DNA from: Citreimonas sp042096055
Lineage (GTDB): Bacteria; Pseudomonadota; Alphaproteobacteria; Rhodobacterales; Rhodobacteraceae
NCBI RefSeq assembly: GCF_042096055.1
Contig: NZ_JBELMH010000003.1
Location: 1-64,000, forward strand
Length of the DNA: 64,000 bases
Direction: 5' to 3'
The first letter of the stretch is position 1, and each line of letters starts with the position of its first letter. Shown piece by piece: positions 24,361 through 34,000 of the stretch. The notes under the pieces are model-generated. The model had not been told where the DNA came from. It worked only from the letters and a program-made list of their open reading frames with translations, and made no database searches. The translations under genes and the position numbers were made by a program.

Positions 24361-25200
24361 ATGTGCGCCATGCGGCAGGACAGTGACACGCGGCGCGCCC
24401 CGCCCGACGACGGATCGCCCCCGGTCCGCGTGTCCGGGCATTTCGGCGAATGGCTGCAGGGGCGGCTTGGCCCCGACGGCCCCGTCGCGCTGGTCACCGT
24501 GGCCTGCGACGCGCTGGCCGTGCGGACCTGCGACGGCGCGGGCCACGATCCGGTCTTCGTGCCGCACGTGCTGGCGGCCTTCGCGGCCGATCTCGGCATC
24601 GCTCCCCGGTGGTGCGGCGTGCGGCGCGACATGCCCCTCGGCGCCGGCGCCGGCGCGTCCACCGCGACGCTGGTGGCGCTGGCGCGCGGCGCCGGGTTCC
24701 GCGGCAGCGCCGGCGCCCGCGCCGCCGCCTGCGTCGCGGCCGAGGGCGCGTCCGACCCGTTGATGCATCCGGAATGCGACCGCCTGATCTGGGCCTCGCG
24801 GCAGGGGCGCATCCTGCGCCGCCTGCCGCCGCCGCCCGCCTGCGAGATCGTCGGCGGCTTCTGGGGTCCGCCGCTGCCGACGCAGGCCGACGACGACCGG
24901 TTTCCCGACATCGCGGACCTCGTCGAACCGTGGGGCCACGCCTGCGAGACCGCCGACCTCACCGCCGCCGCGCGCGTCGCCAGCACCTCGGCCGAACGCA
25001 GCACCGCGCTGCGCGGTCCCGCCGACGATCCGACGCCTGATCTGGCCCGCGCGCTCGGTGCCGCGGGACATCTGCGCGCGCATACCGGCTCGGCCCGCGG
25101 GCTGCTCTTCGCGCCGGGGCAGGTTCCGCCGGGTGCCGAGGCCGCCCTGGCCGAGGCCGGGCTGACCGGCATCCTGCGCTTCCGGACGGGCGGCGCATGA
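24361..25200 (+). CDS. bluE: GHMP-family L-threonine kinase (PduX/BluE-like)
   Basis: 279 residues. The N-terminus has GHFGEWLQGRLG, and a glycine-rich GHMP-kinase loop (PLGAGAGASTATLVAL) lies at about residue 95. In cobalamin clusters this family phosphorylates L-threonine to give the substrate of threonine-phosphate decarboxylase, which is encoded two genes downstream. The next gene, cbiB, starts in the stop codon (ATGA). An internal ATG three codons in is an alternative start. Confidence 0.85.
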   Translation: MCAMRQDSDTRRAPPDDGSPPVRVSGHFGEWLQGRLGPDGPVALVTVACDALAVRTCDGAGHDPVFVPHVLAAFAADLGIAPRWCGVRRDMPLGAGAGASTATLVALARGAGFRGSAGARAAACVAAEGASDPLMHPECDRLIWASRQGRILRRLPPPPACEIVGGFWGPPLPTQADDDRFPDIADLVEPWGHACETADLTAAARVASTSAERSTALRGPADDPTPDLARALGAAGHLRAHTGSARGLLFAPGQVPPGAEAALAEAGLTGILRFRTGGA

Positions 25201-26138
25201 GCGCGGTCGCGATGATGCTGGGCGGGCTGCTGATCGACGCCGCTTTTGGCTGGCCCGACCGGCTTTATGCGCGGATCGGCCACCCGGTGACGTGGCTGGG
25301 CAGCGCCATCGCCGCGGCCGAGCGGCGCCTGAACCGCGGCAGTCGTGCCCGCCGGTTGTGGAGCGGCGCAGTGACCTGCGCGGGCGCCATCGCGCTCGCC
25401 ACGGTACCCGCGGCCCTGCTCCAGGCCGCGCTGCCGGACGGCGCGATGGGCGTCCTGCTCGGCGCCCTCCTCGCCTGGCCGCTGATCGCCGCGCGCTCGC
25501 TGCACGACCACGTCTCCGCCGTGGCGCGGCCCTTGCTGGCCGGCGACACGAACGCCGCGCGGCGCGCCGTGTCAATGATCGTCGGGCGCGACCCGGCGCA
25601 ACTGGACGAGGCCGGCCTTGGCCGCGCCGCGATCGAGAGCCTGGCCGAGAACGCCTCGGACGGCGTGGTGGCGCCGATCTTCTGGGGCTGTGTCGCGGGG
25701 CTGCCCGGCATCGCGGCCTACAAGGCGATCAATACGCTCGATTCGATGATCGGCCACCGCAACGAGCGGTACGAGGCGTTCGGCAAGGTCTCGGCCCGCG
25801 TGGACGACGTGGCGAACTGGCTGCCGGCGCGGCTGACGGGGCTGCTGTTCGCCTTCGTCTCGACCCGTCCGCGCGCCTGCCTGTCGGCGATGCGCCGCGA
25901 TGCGCCGGCGCACCGCTCGCCCAATGCCGGCTGGCCCGAGGGAGCGATGGCCGCGTCGCTGGGCATCCGCCTGTCGGGCCCGCGCGTCTACGGCGAAAGC
26001 GTCGCGGACGAGCCGTGGCTCAACGGCGCGGCACCCGACCCGGGTCCCGGCGACGTGGGCCGCGCTCTGGCGCTTTACCGGCGGGCGATGGCGCTGGGCG
26101 CGCTGGTCCTTGCGCTGGCCGCCGCGGCGCTGATCTAA
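25197..26138 (+). CDS. cbiB: Adenosylcobinamide-phosphate synthase (CbiB/CobD type)
   Basis: 313 residues, integral membrane protein with hydrophobic segments at both ends and in the middle. Family blocks include DAAFGWPDRLYARIGHPVTW, ESLAENASDGVVAPIFWG and YKAINTLDSMIGHRNERY (all recognisable). It attaches aminopropanol phosphate to adenosylcobyric acid. Coupled to bluE by ATGA; cobC follows after 7 nt. Together the three genes make and attach the aminopropanol arm. Confidence 0.96.
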   Translation: MSAVAMMLGGLLIDAAFGWPDRLYARIGHPVTWLGSAIAAAERRLNRGSRARRLWSGAVTCAGAIALATVPAALLQAALPDGAMGVLLGALLAWPLIAARSLHDHVSAVARPLLAGDTNAARRAVSMIVGRDPAQLDEAGLGRAAIESLAENASDGVVAPIFWGCVAGLPGIAAYKAINTLDSMIGHRNERYEAFGKVSARVDDVANWLPARLTGLLFAFVSTRPRACLSAMRRDAPAHRSPNAGWPEGAMAASLGIRLSGPRVYGESVADEPWLNGAAPDPGPGDVGRALALYRRAMALGALVLALAAAALI

Positions 26139-26145
26139 GGGCGGA

Positions 26146-27132
26146 ATGGAGCCCGCATCCCCCCGCGACCACGGCGGCGACCTCGACGCCGCGATCCGCC
26201 GCTTCGGCGGTGCGCGGCACGCGTGGCTGGACCTGTCGACCGGCATCAACCCAGTACCCTACCCGGTACCGCCGCTGTCGGCCGAGGCCTTCACCCGCCT
26301 GCCCGACCGCTCGGCCATGGACGCGCTGGCCCGTGCCGCACAGCAGGCGTACGACGCGCAGGCGCCGGCCATCGCCTTCAACGGCGCGCAGGGCGCCATC
26401 CAGGCGATTCCCCATCTGCACGCGCCGGGCCGCGCGGCTGTCGTCTCGCCCACCTACAACGAACATGCGGGCGCCCTGCGCGCCGCTGGCTGGACGGTGG
26501 ACACGGTGCCGGACCTGAAGGCGGCCGAGGGCGCCGACCTCGCCGTCGTGGTGAACCCCAACAACCCGGACGGCCGGCGCTGGACACCCGACGCGCTGCT
26601 GATCCTCGCCCGCACGGTCGACCTGCTGATCGTGGACGAAAGCTTTGCCGACACCGAGACCGACCTGTCGCTGGTCCCGCATCTGCAGGACGCGCCCGAA
26701 AGCATCGTGGTCCTGCGATCCTTCGGCAAGTTCTACGGGCTGGCGGGCCTGCGGCTGGGCTTCGCGCTGGCGCAACCGAAACTGGCCGCGCGGCTGGCCG
26801 AGCGGGCGGGGCCCTGGCCGGTCCCGGGCCCCGCGATCGAGGTCGCGACCCGCGCCCTGGCCGACCGCGACTGGCAGGACGCCACCACCGCGCGGCTGAC
26901 CCGCGACGCCGCGCGGCTCGACCGGCTGGCGCAGGCGGCCGGCTGGACGCTGGTGGGCGGCACGCCGCTGTTCCGCACCTACGCCACGCCGGATGCCGCC
27001 GCAGCCCGCGGCGCGCTGGCCCGGCAGCACGTCTGGAGCCGGATCTTCCCGTATTCAGACACCTGGCTGAGACTGGGCCTGCCTCCGGCCGAACGCTGGC
27101 CGCAGATCGAACGCGCGCTGGCCAACCTTTAG
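26146..27132 (+). CDS. cobC: L-threonine-O-3-phosphate decarboxylase
   Basis: 328 residues, fold-type I PLP enzyme. LDLSTGINPVPYP at the N-terminus, VVNPNNPDGRRW in the middle and the PLP-lysine motif SFGKFYGLAGLRLG identify CobC (CobD of Salmonella). It yields (R)-1-amino-2-propanol phosphate for CbiB. Its 3' end overlaps the convergent cobQ by 4 nt. Confidence 0.95.
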   Translation: MEPASPRDHGGDLDAAIRRFGGARHAWLDLSTGINPVPYPVPPLSAEAFTRLPDRSAMDALARAAQQAYDAQAPAIAFNGAQGAIQAIPHLHAPGRAAVVSPTYNEHAGALRAAGWTVDTVPDLKAAEGADLAVVVNPNNPDGRRWTPDALLILARTVDLLIVDESFADTETDLSLVPHLQDAPESIVVLRSFGKFYGLAGLRLGFALAQPKLAARLAERAGPWPVPGPAIEVATRALADRDWQDATTARLTRDAARLDRLAQAAGWTLVGGTPLFRTYATPDAAAARGALARQHVWSRIFPYSDTWLRLGLPPAERWPQIERALANL

Positions 27133-28574
27133 CGCGCTGCCGCGAGCAAACCCTCGACGTCCAGATGCGCCTCGAGATGATCCGCCAGCGCGTCCAGCGC
27201 CGCCTCCACCCCGTCGTCGTAGCGCAGGTCCGAGGCCGTGGCGCCGAGCTGCGCCAGCCACGCCGCGCGGAAGCCGTCATCGGCGAACATGCCGTGCAGG
27301 TAGCTGCCCACGACGCGCCCGTCGCGCGACACCGCGCCTTCGGGCGTGCCGTCCACGGTCGCGAAGGGCCGCGCGCGGTCGGGGCCCTCCGAGCGGCCGA
27401 TATGGATCTCGTAGCCGCGCAGCGGCCGGTCGAGGCCCGCGTGATGGGCGGCGACCTCGCGCAGGCTCTTGTCGCCGCCCATCACGGTCTCGATGTCCAG
27501 CAGGCCCAGGCCCGGCGTCTCGCCCGCAGCCCCTTCGATCCCCTCGGGGTCGGCGACCATGCGCCCCAGCATCTGGTAGCCGCCGCACAGGCCCAGGATC
27601 CGCCCGCCGCGCCGGTGATGGGCGGCGAGGTCGATGTCCCAGCCCTGAGCGCGCAGGAACGCCAGGTCGCCGCGCGTGGATTTCGAGCCCGGGATGATCA
27701 CCAGGTCAGCATCCGCCGGGATCGGCTGCCCGGGCTCGAGCATCGTGACCCGCAGCCCAGGCTCCTGCGACAGCGGATCGAGGTCGTCGAAATTCGCGAT
27801 CCGCGACAGGCGCAGGCAGACCACGTGCACCGCGCCCCGGTGCGGCGACGCGGCGATATCCAGCGCATCCTCGGCCGGCAAGCGCCAGGCCTCCGCGAAC
27901 CACGGCAGCACGCCGTAACCACGCCAGCCGGTGCGCTCGGCGATCAGCGCGTAGCCGTCGTCGAACAGGCGCGGATCGCCGCGGAACTTGTTGATCGCGA
28001 ATCCTGCCACGCGGGCCGCGTCGGCGGCATCCATCACCGCCTGCGTGCCCACGATCTGCGCGATCACCCCGCCGCGGTCGATGTCGCCGATCAGCACGAC
28101 CGGCACGTCCGCCGCCTGCGCAAAGCCCATGTTGGCGATGTCGCCCTTGCGCAGATTGACCTCGGCCGGACTGCCCGCGCCCTCGACGATCACCAGGTCG
28201 TGCCGCGCCTTCAGCCGTCCGAAACTGTCCAGCACCGACTCCATCAGCCGGGGCTTGAGCGCCGCGTAGTCGCGCGCCTTCACGGTCGCCACGCGCCGGC
28301 CCTGCACGACGACCTGGCTGCCCACATCCGTCTCGGGTTTCAGCAGGACGGGGTTCATGTCCGTGTGCGGCGCCAGCCCGCAGGCCCGCGCCTGCAGCGC
28401 CTGCGCGCGCCCGATCTCGCCGCCGTCGGACGTCACGGCCGCGTTGTTCGACATGTTCTGCGGCTTGAACGGCGCCACCGACAGGCCCCGCCTACGCGCC
28501 GCCCGGCAGAGCCCCGCGACCAGCATCGACTTGCCCACGTTGGACCCGGTGCCCTGCAGCATGAGGGCGCGCAT
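27129..28574 (-). CDS. cobQ: Cobyric acid synthase
   Basis: 481 residues. An N-terminal dethiobiotin-synthetase-like domain (QGTGSNVGKS, FKPQNMSNNA) is followed by a type 1 glutamine amidotransferase domain with the Cys of GLCGGYQML and the His of SYLHGMF. It amidates four side chains of adenosylcobyrinic acid a,c-diamide. It is translated just after cobO with only 3 nt between stop and start. Confidence 0.97.
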   Translation of the reverse strand: MRALMLQGTGSNVGKSMLVAGLCRAARRRGLSVAPFKPQNMSNNAAVTSDGGEIGRAQALQARACGLAPHTDMNPVLLKPETDVGSQVVVQGRRVATVKARDYAALKPRLMESVLDSFGRLKARHDLVIVEGAGSPAEVNLRKGDIANMGFAQAADVPVVLIGDIDRGGVIAQIVGTQAVMDAADAARVAGFAINKFRGDPRLFDDGYALIAERTGWRGYGVLPWFAEAWRLPAEDALDIAASPHRGAVHVVCLRLSRIANFDDLDPLSQEPGLRVTMLEPGQPIPADADLVIIPGSKSTRGDLAFLRAQGWDIDLAAHHRRGGRILGLCGGYQMLGRMVADPEGIEGAAGETPGLGLLDIETVMGGDKSLREVAAHHAGLDRPLRGYEIHIGRSEGPDRARPFATVDGTPEGAVSRDGRVVGSYLHGMFADDGFRAAWLAQLGATASDLRYDDGVEAALDALADHLEAHLDVEGLLAAAR

Positions 28575-28577
28575 CGC

Positions 28578-29201
28578 CTAGAACTCCACGCCCTGCTGGG
28601 CCTTGATCCCGTCGCGGAACGGGTGCTTGACGAGGCTCATCTCGGTCACGAGGTCCGCCGCCTCGATCAGCTCGGGCTTGGCGTTGCGCCCGGTCAGGCA
28701 GACATGCGTCATGTCTGGCTTTTCGGTCAGCAGGAAATCGACCACCTCGTCGATGTCGAGGTAATCGTAGCGCAGCGCGATGTTGATCTCGTCCAGCAGC
28801 ACGAAGCGTATCTCCGGGTCGCGGATCTGCTCCTTGGCGATCGCCCAGCCGGCCTGCGCGGCCTTCACGTCGCGCTCGCGGTCCTGCGTCTCCCAGGTGA
28901 ATCCCTCGCCCGAGATGAAGAACCGGCACTCGTCGCTGAACCGCGTGCGCAGCAGTTCGGCCTCGCCGGTCACCCACGTGCCCTTTATGAACTGCACTAC
29001 GGCGCAGGGCATCCCGTGCGCGATGCAGCGCATGATCATCCCGAAGCCAGACGACGACTTGCCCTTGCCCGGACCGGTATGGACCATGATCAGGCCCTTC
29101 TCCTCGGTCTTGGTGGCCATCATCCGGTCGCGCGCTTCCTTGATCTTGCGCATCTTGGCGTTGTGGCGAGCGTTTTCGTCCGTGGCTGCGTCTTCGGTCA
29201 T
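28578..29201 (-). CDS. cobO: Cob(I)yrinic acid a,c-diamide adenosyltransferase (CobA/CobO type)
   Basis: 207 residues. P-loop HTGPGKGKSSSGFG, WETQDRERD and LLDEINIALRYDYL are diagnostic of the CobO/BtuR family. It transfers the adenosyl group from ATP to cobalt(I). It heads the leftward cobO-cobQ pair. Its start is about 65 nt from the beginning of the rightward riboswitch, so this 342-nt region holds two divergent promoters. Confidence 0.96.
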   Translation of the reverse strand: MTEDAATDENARHNAKMRKIKEARDRMMATKTEEKGLIMVHTGPGKGKSSSGFGMIMRCIAHGMPCAVVQFIKGTWVTGEAELLRTRFSDECRFFISGEGFTWETQDRERDVKAAQAGWAIAKEQIRDPEIRFVLLDEINIALRYDYLDIDEVVDFLLTEKPDMTHVCLTGRNAKPELIEAADLVTEMSLVKHPFRDGIKAQQGVEF

Positions 29202-29267
29202 GGCGGTCCCTCCCGGCGGTCCCTCAGAAACGGTTCTTGACAGGCGGGCCGCATGGGCGCATCCCGC

Positions 29268-29455
29268 GTGGTGCTGGTGCCCGTTGTTAACGGGTGAAAA
29301 GGGAATGTGCAGCCCCGGAAACGGGGCCAAGTGCAGCCGCCCCCGCGACCGTGACCGGAGAGGTCGTCCACGCCACTGGCCATGCGCCGGGAAGGCCGGA
29401 CAGGACCGATGGGCCAACGCCCGACATCCGCAAGCCGGGAGACCTGCCAGCGCGG
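29268..29455 (+). promoter_or_regulatory. Cobalamin (AdoCbl) riboswitch upstream of DUF1636-cobW-cobN
   Basis: Recognisable conserved blocks in order: CGGGTGAAAAGGGAA (about 29291), GCCGCCCCCGCGACCGTGA (about 29336), GCCACTGGCC, GCGCCGGGAAGGCCGG, and the B12 box GCAAGCCGGGAGACCTGCCA (29430-29449). Spacing is as expected for a cobalamin riboswitch. The following 90 nt lead to the DUF1636 start. It should shut off the cobW-cobN-cobG operon when coenzyme B12 is plentiful. Boundaries are approximate. Confidence 0.9.
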
Positions 29456-29543
29456 AAGATGCAACCGGACGGGGTGTGCCGGGTGTCGGATCGCGCGCGC
29501 GCCTCCGCCATTCGCCCCCTGCCCGCCCGACGGGAAGACGACG

Positions 29544-29966
29544 ATGACCGCGACGCCACCCACCGAACTGCTGGTCTGCATCAAGTGCCGCGGCCAGGTC
29601 GAAACGCCCGCCGACGACCGCCGCCCGGGCCATGCGCTCCATGACGCGCTGGCGGCGCGCGGCCTGCCGCAGGGCGTGACCTTGCGGGCCGTGGACTGCC
29701 TGCAGAACTGCGACCACGGCTGCACCGTGGCGCTGCGCGGCGGCAACCGCTGGACCTACGTGTACGGCAATGTCGACGAAGCGTCGCATCTGGACATGCT
29801 GGTCGACGGTGCCGCACTCTATCACGCGACGGATGACGGGCTGATCCCGTGGCGACAGCGGCCCGAGCATCTCAAACGCAACTGCGTGGCGCGTGTGCCG
29901 CCGCTTGATTTCGCCGATGCCATCGACCCCGCAACGCCCCCCATGCCGAACCTCACGGAGATCTGA
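29544..29966 (+). CDS. DUF1636 cysteine-containing protein of cobalamin clusters
   Basis: 140 residues. Four cysteines lie in a ferredoxin-like arrangement near the N-terminus: VCIKCRG (about residues 12 and 15) and DCLQNCDHGC (about 50-59), suggesting a [2Fe-2S] or metal-binding thioredoxin-like fold. DUF1636 genes habitually accompany cobW in alphaproteobacterial B12 clusters. First gene behind the riboswitch, 3 nt from cobW. A role in cobalt handling is plausible but not established by sequence. Confidence 0.85.
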   Translation: MTATPPTELLVCIKCRGQVETPADDRRPGHALHDALAARGLPQGVTLRAVDCLQNCDHGCTVALRGGNRWTYVYGNVDEASHLDMLVDGAALYHATDDGLIPWRQRPEHLKRNCVARVPPLDFADAIDPATPPMPNLTEI

Positions 29967-29969
29967 GCG

Positions 29970-31025
29970 ATGACCGACCTTTCCAAGCTTCCCGTCACGG
30001 TGATCACGGGCTTTCTCGGGTCCGGCAAGACGACGCTGATCCGCCACCTGATGCAGAACCCGGGCGGCCGGCGCCTGGCGGTCGTGGTCAACGAGTTCGG
30101 CGACGTGGGCGTCGACGGCGAGATCCTGAAATCCTGCGCCATCCCCGACTGCCCCGAGGAGAACATCCTCGAACTCGCCAACGGCTGCATCTGCTGCACC
30201 GTCGCCGACGATTTCATCCCGACGATCCAGGCGCTGATGGCGCTCGACCCGCGGCCCGATCATATCCTGATCGAGACGTCGGGCCTGGCCCTGCCAAAGC
30301 CGCTGCTCAAGGCCTTCGACTGGCCCGACATCCGCTCGAAGATCACCGTGGACGGCGTGATCGCCCTGGCCGACGCCGAGGCCGTGGCGGCGGGCCGCTT
30401 CGCGCCCGACGTGGCGCGCGTGGACGCGCAACGGCTGGCCGACGACAGCCTCGACCACGAAACCTCGCTGTCGGAGGTATTCGAGGACCAGATCGCCTGC
30501 GCCGACATCGTGCTGCTGACCAAGCCCGACCTCGCCGGCCCAGAGGGCGTGGCGAAGGCCAAGGAAATCATTGCGCAAGAGGCGCCCCGCCCGCTGCCGG
30601 TGATCGAGGTCGCCGAGGGCGCGGTCGATCCGCGCGTGATCCTCGGGCTGGAAGCTGCAGCCGAGGACGACATGGACGCCCGCCCCAGCCACCACGACGA
30701 CGCGGCCGATCACGACCACGAGGATTTCGACTCGATCGTCGTGGACATCCCCGAACTGGCCGATCCGCGCGATCTGGTCGCCGCGATCGAGCGGCTGGCG
30801 ACCGAGCGCAACATCCTGCGCGTCAAGGGCTACGCCGCGGTCGCGGGCAAGCCGATGCGCCTGCTGGTGCAGGCAGTGGGCGCCCGCGTGCGGCACCAGT
30901 TCGACCGCCCATGGAAGCCAGACGAGGCGCGGCAGGGCCGCCTGGTGGTGATCGCCGAGCATGACGACATCGACCGCGCGGTGATCGAGGCGGCGCTGCG
31001 GCCCCAGACGCAGCCGGCCGAGTAA
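29970..31025 (+). CDS. cobW: CobW-family metal-chaperone GTPase
   Basis: 351 residues. P-loop is GFLGSGKTT, the metal-binding CxCC motif is GCICCTV at about residue 72, and a His/Asp-rich linker lies near 230-252 (PSHHDDAADHDHEDFD). The CobW C-terminal domain follows. It is believed to deliver Co2+ to cobaltochelatase using GTP. It sits between DUF1636 and cobN, exactly where a chelatase partner would be expected. Confidence 0.96.
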   Translation: MTDLSKLPVTVITGFLGSGKTTLIRHLMQNPGGRRLAVVVNEFGDVGVDGEILKSCAIPDCPEENILELANGCICCTVADDFIPTIQALMALDPRPDHILIETSGLALPKPLLKAFDWPDIRSKITVDGVIALADAEAVAAGRFAPDVARVDAQRLADDSLDHETSLSEVFEDQIACADIVLLTKPDLAGPEGVAKAKEIIAQEAPRPLPVIEVAEGAVDPRVILGLEAAAEDDMDARPSHHDDAADHDHEDFDSIVVDIPELADPRDLVAAIERLATERNILRVKGYAAVAGKPMRLLVQAVGARVRHQFDRPWKPDEARQGRLVVIAEHDDIDRAVIEAALRPQTQPAE

Positions 31026-31061
31026 CGGCGCAGGCCGGGCGGCGCCCGGCACGGGGTCCCG

Positions 31062-34000
31062 ATGCACGTCATCTTCCGCGAAAGCCACGGCCTCGAAGAA
31101 ACCGAGACGCCGACCGACCTGGGCCAGGACCCGGCCGACCTTGTCGTGCTGTCCTTCTCGGACAGCGATCTCGGCGCCTTCGCGGAGGGCTGGCATCGCG
31201 GCGGCGGGCGCGAGGGGCGCCTGCCCTCGCTCCGGCTCGCGAACCTCGCGGCACTGAAACATCCGCTGTCGGTCGATACTTACGTCGAGAAAACGCTCGA
31301 GGGCGCCAAGGGCATCCTAATCCGGCTGATCGGTGGCGTGCCTTACTGGGCATACGGGCTGCAACAGGTGCGTGAGCTTGCACAGCGCCGTGGCATCGCA
31401 CTGGCCGTGCTGCCCGCCGACGGCCGCCCCGACGAACGGCTGGACGCCCATTCGACCCTGCCGAAATCCACGCTGCACCGGCTGGCCGAGCTGTGCGACG
31501 CCGGCGGCGCGGTCGCCGCGCAGGCGGCCCTTGCGCAGATGGCGATGGCCGCCGGCCTCTACGCCGGGCCGGTGCGCGGCTCCAAGGTGCTGCCAATGGT
31601 CGGCGGCTGGACGCCCGAGGGCGGCGTCGCCTGCCCCGTCGCGGACCTGATCCCCGACGACCGCCCCAAGGTCCTGATCGTCTTCTACCGCTCCTACCTG
31701 CTGGCCGCCGACCTCGCCCCGGTCCGCGCGCTTCACGAGGCGTTCGCGGCGAAAGGCTACGCCGTGCGCGCGCTCTTCGCGCCGTCGCTCAAGGCGCCGG
31801 ACGCGGCGGGCTGGCTCGCCCGGCAGGTGCGCCATTTCGCGCCCGACGCCGTGGTCAACGCAACCGCCTTCTCGGGCAAGGGCGAGGACGGCACCTCGCC
31901 GCTGGACGCCGCGAACGTGCCGGTCTTCCAGGTCGCGCTGGCCACCTCTAGCCGCGCCGCGTGGGCGGAGGCCGAGCGTGGCCTCTCGCCCGCCGATCTG
32001 GCCATGCACGTGGTCCTGCCGGAAGTCGACGGCCGCATCCTGGGCGGCGTTGCGTCCTTCAAGGAGCCCGGCGCGCGCGATCCCGACCTGCAATTCACCC
32101 GCCTCGGCCACGTCGCCGCCCCCGACCGGATCGACGCCATCGCCGACCGCGTCGACGGCTGGCTGCGCCTGTCCCGCCGCCCCGTGGCCGACCGTCGCGT
32201 CGCGATGGTGCTCTCGACCTATCCCGGCAAGGGCTGGAACATGGGCCACGCCGTGGGACTCGACGCACCGCATTCGGCCCGCGCCATCGCGGCCGACCTG
32301 CGCGAGGCGGGCTACGCCGTGACCGACCCGCCCGAAGGGTTCGAGGCGCGGCTGGCCGACCGCCCGCTGCGCTGGTCGCTCGACGAGTACCGCGCCGCGC
32401 TTGCCCGACTGCCGCAGGCGCTGCGCGACGATCTGCACGCCGCCTGGGGCGCGCCCGAAACCGATCCGGACGTCGACGGCGACGCCTTTCGCTTTGCCGC
32501 GATCCCGCTGGGCACGTCGTGGCTCGCGCTTCAGCCCGAACGCGGCACGCCCGAGCATCGCGGCGACGAATACCACGACCTGAGCCGCACGCCCCGCCAC
32601 GCCTACGTGGCCTTCTACCTCTGGCTGCACCGCCACGCCGACGCGCTGGTCCATATCGGCGCGCATGGCACGCTGGAATGGCTTCCGGGCAAGTCCGTCG
32701 CGCTGTCGGCCGCATGCTGGCCCGAGGCGCTGACCGGCAGCCTGCCCGTCATCTACCCGTTCATCGTCAACGACCCCGGCGAGGCCGCGCAGGCCAAGCG
32801 GCGCATCGGCGCAGTCACCATCGGTCACGTCCCCCCGCCGCTGCGCGAGTCCAAGACGCCCGACCGGCTGGCGCGGCTGGAAGCGCTGCTCGACGAGTTC
32901 TCGAACGCCGACGGGCTGGACCCGAAACGCCGCGACCGCCTGCAATCCGACATCCGGACCGAGGCGCAGAGCCTTGGCGTCGAGGACGACCTCGGCCTCG
33001 ACCGTGCCGCCTGTTCGGCCGAGGCGATCACCCGGATCGACCGCTTCGTCTGCGACGTGAAGGAAAGCCAGTTCGGCGACGGGCTGCACGTCTGGGGCCG
33101 GCCCGAAACCGGCGCCACCTTCGACACGACCGCCTCGGCCGACGGGGAAAAGCACGCGCTGCTCGACGCGCTCGCCGGCCGCCGTGTGGCGCCGGGGCCG
33201 TCGGGCTCGCCCTATCGCGGGCGCACCGACGTCCTGCCCACCGGCCGCAACCTCTTCACCACCGATCCGCGCGCGGTGCCCAGCCGCGCCGCCTACGCGC
33301 AGGGCGTCACCCTGGCCGAGGAGCTCGTCCGCCGCCACCTGCAGGACGAGGGCGACTGGCCGCGCGCGCTGGTGGTCGACCTATGGGGGTCGGCCACGAT
33401 GCGCACCGCCGGAGAGGAATTCGCCATGGCGCTGCACCTGATGGGCGTGCGGCCGGTCTGGGACGCCGGGAGCGAGCGCGTCTCGGGCATCGAGGTGCTG
33501 CCCATCGCCGAGCTCGACCGCCCGCGTGCCGACGTGACGCTGCGCGTCTCGGGTCTGTTCCGCGACGTGTTCCCGACGCTCACGGCACTTTACGCACAGG
33601 CTGTGCGCGCATTGTCCTCCCGCGACGAGGCGCCCGACTGGAATCCCTTCGCGGGCCGCGACGCGCCCGCGCGCGTCTACGGCCCCGCGCCGGGTCAGTT
33701 CGGCCTCGGCATGGGCGCCCTGCCCGAGACCTTCACGCCCGAGGCGCGGCAAGCGGCGGGCGAGGCGTGGCTCGCCGCCTCGTCCTGGGCGCAGGACGGC
33801 GAGGCTGCGACCCGCGACCCCGCAGGCATCCGCGCCGCCGTCGCCGGGGCCGAGGCCTTTGTCCACCTGCAGGACCTGCCCGAAACCGACCTGCTGCTCG
33901 CCGCCGACTATGCCGCGCACGAGGCCGGTTTCGCTGCCGCGCAGGCGGTGACCGGGGGCAAGGCCGCGCTCTACCACCTGGACGCGACCGACCCCGCGCG

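Noticed and set aside
31317..33338. A 673-codon open frame opposite cobN
   Set aside because: Composition typical of an antisense shadow; CobN on the other strand is full length and motif-rich.
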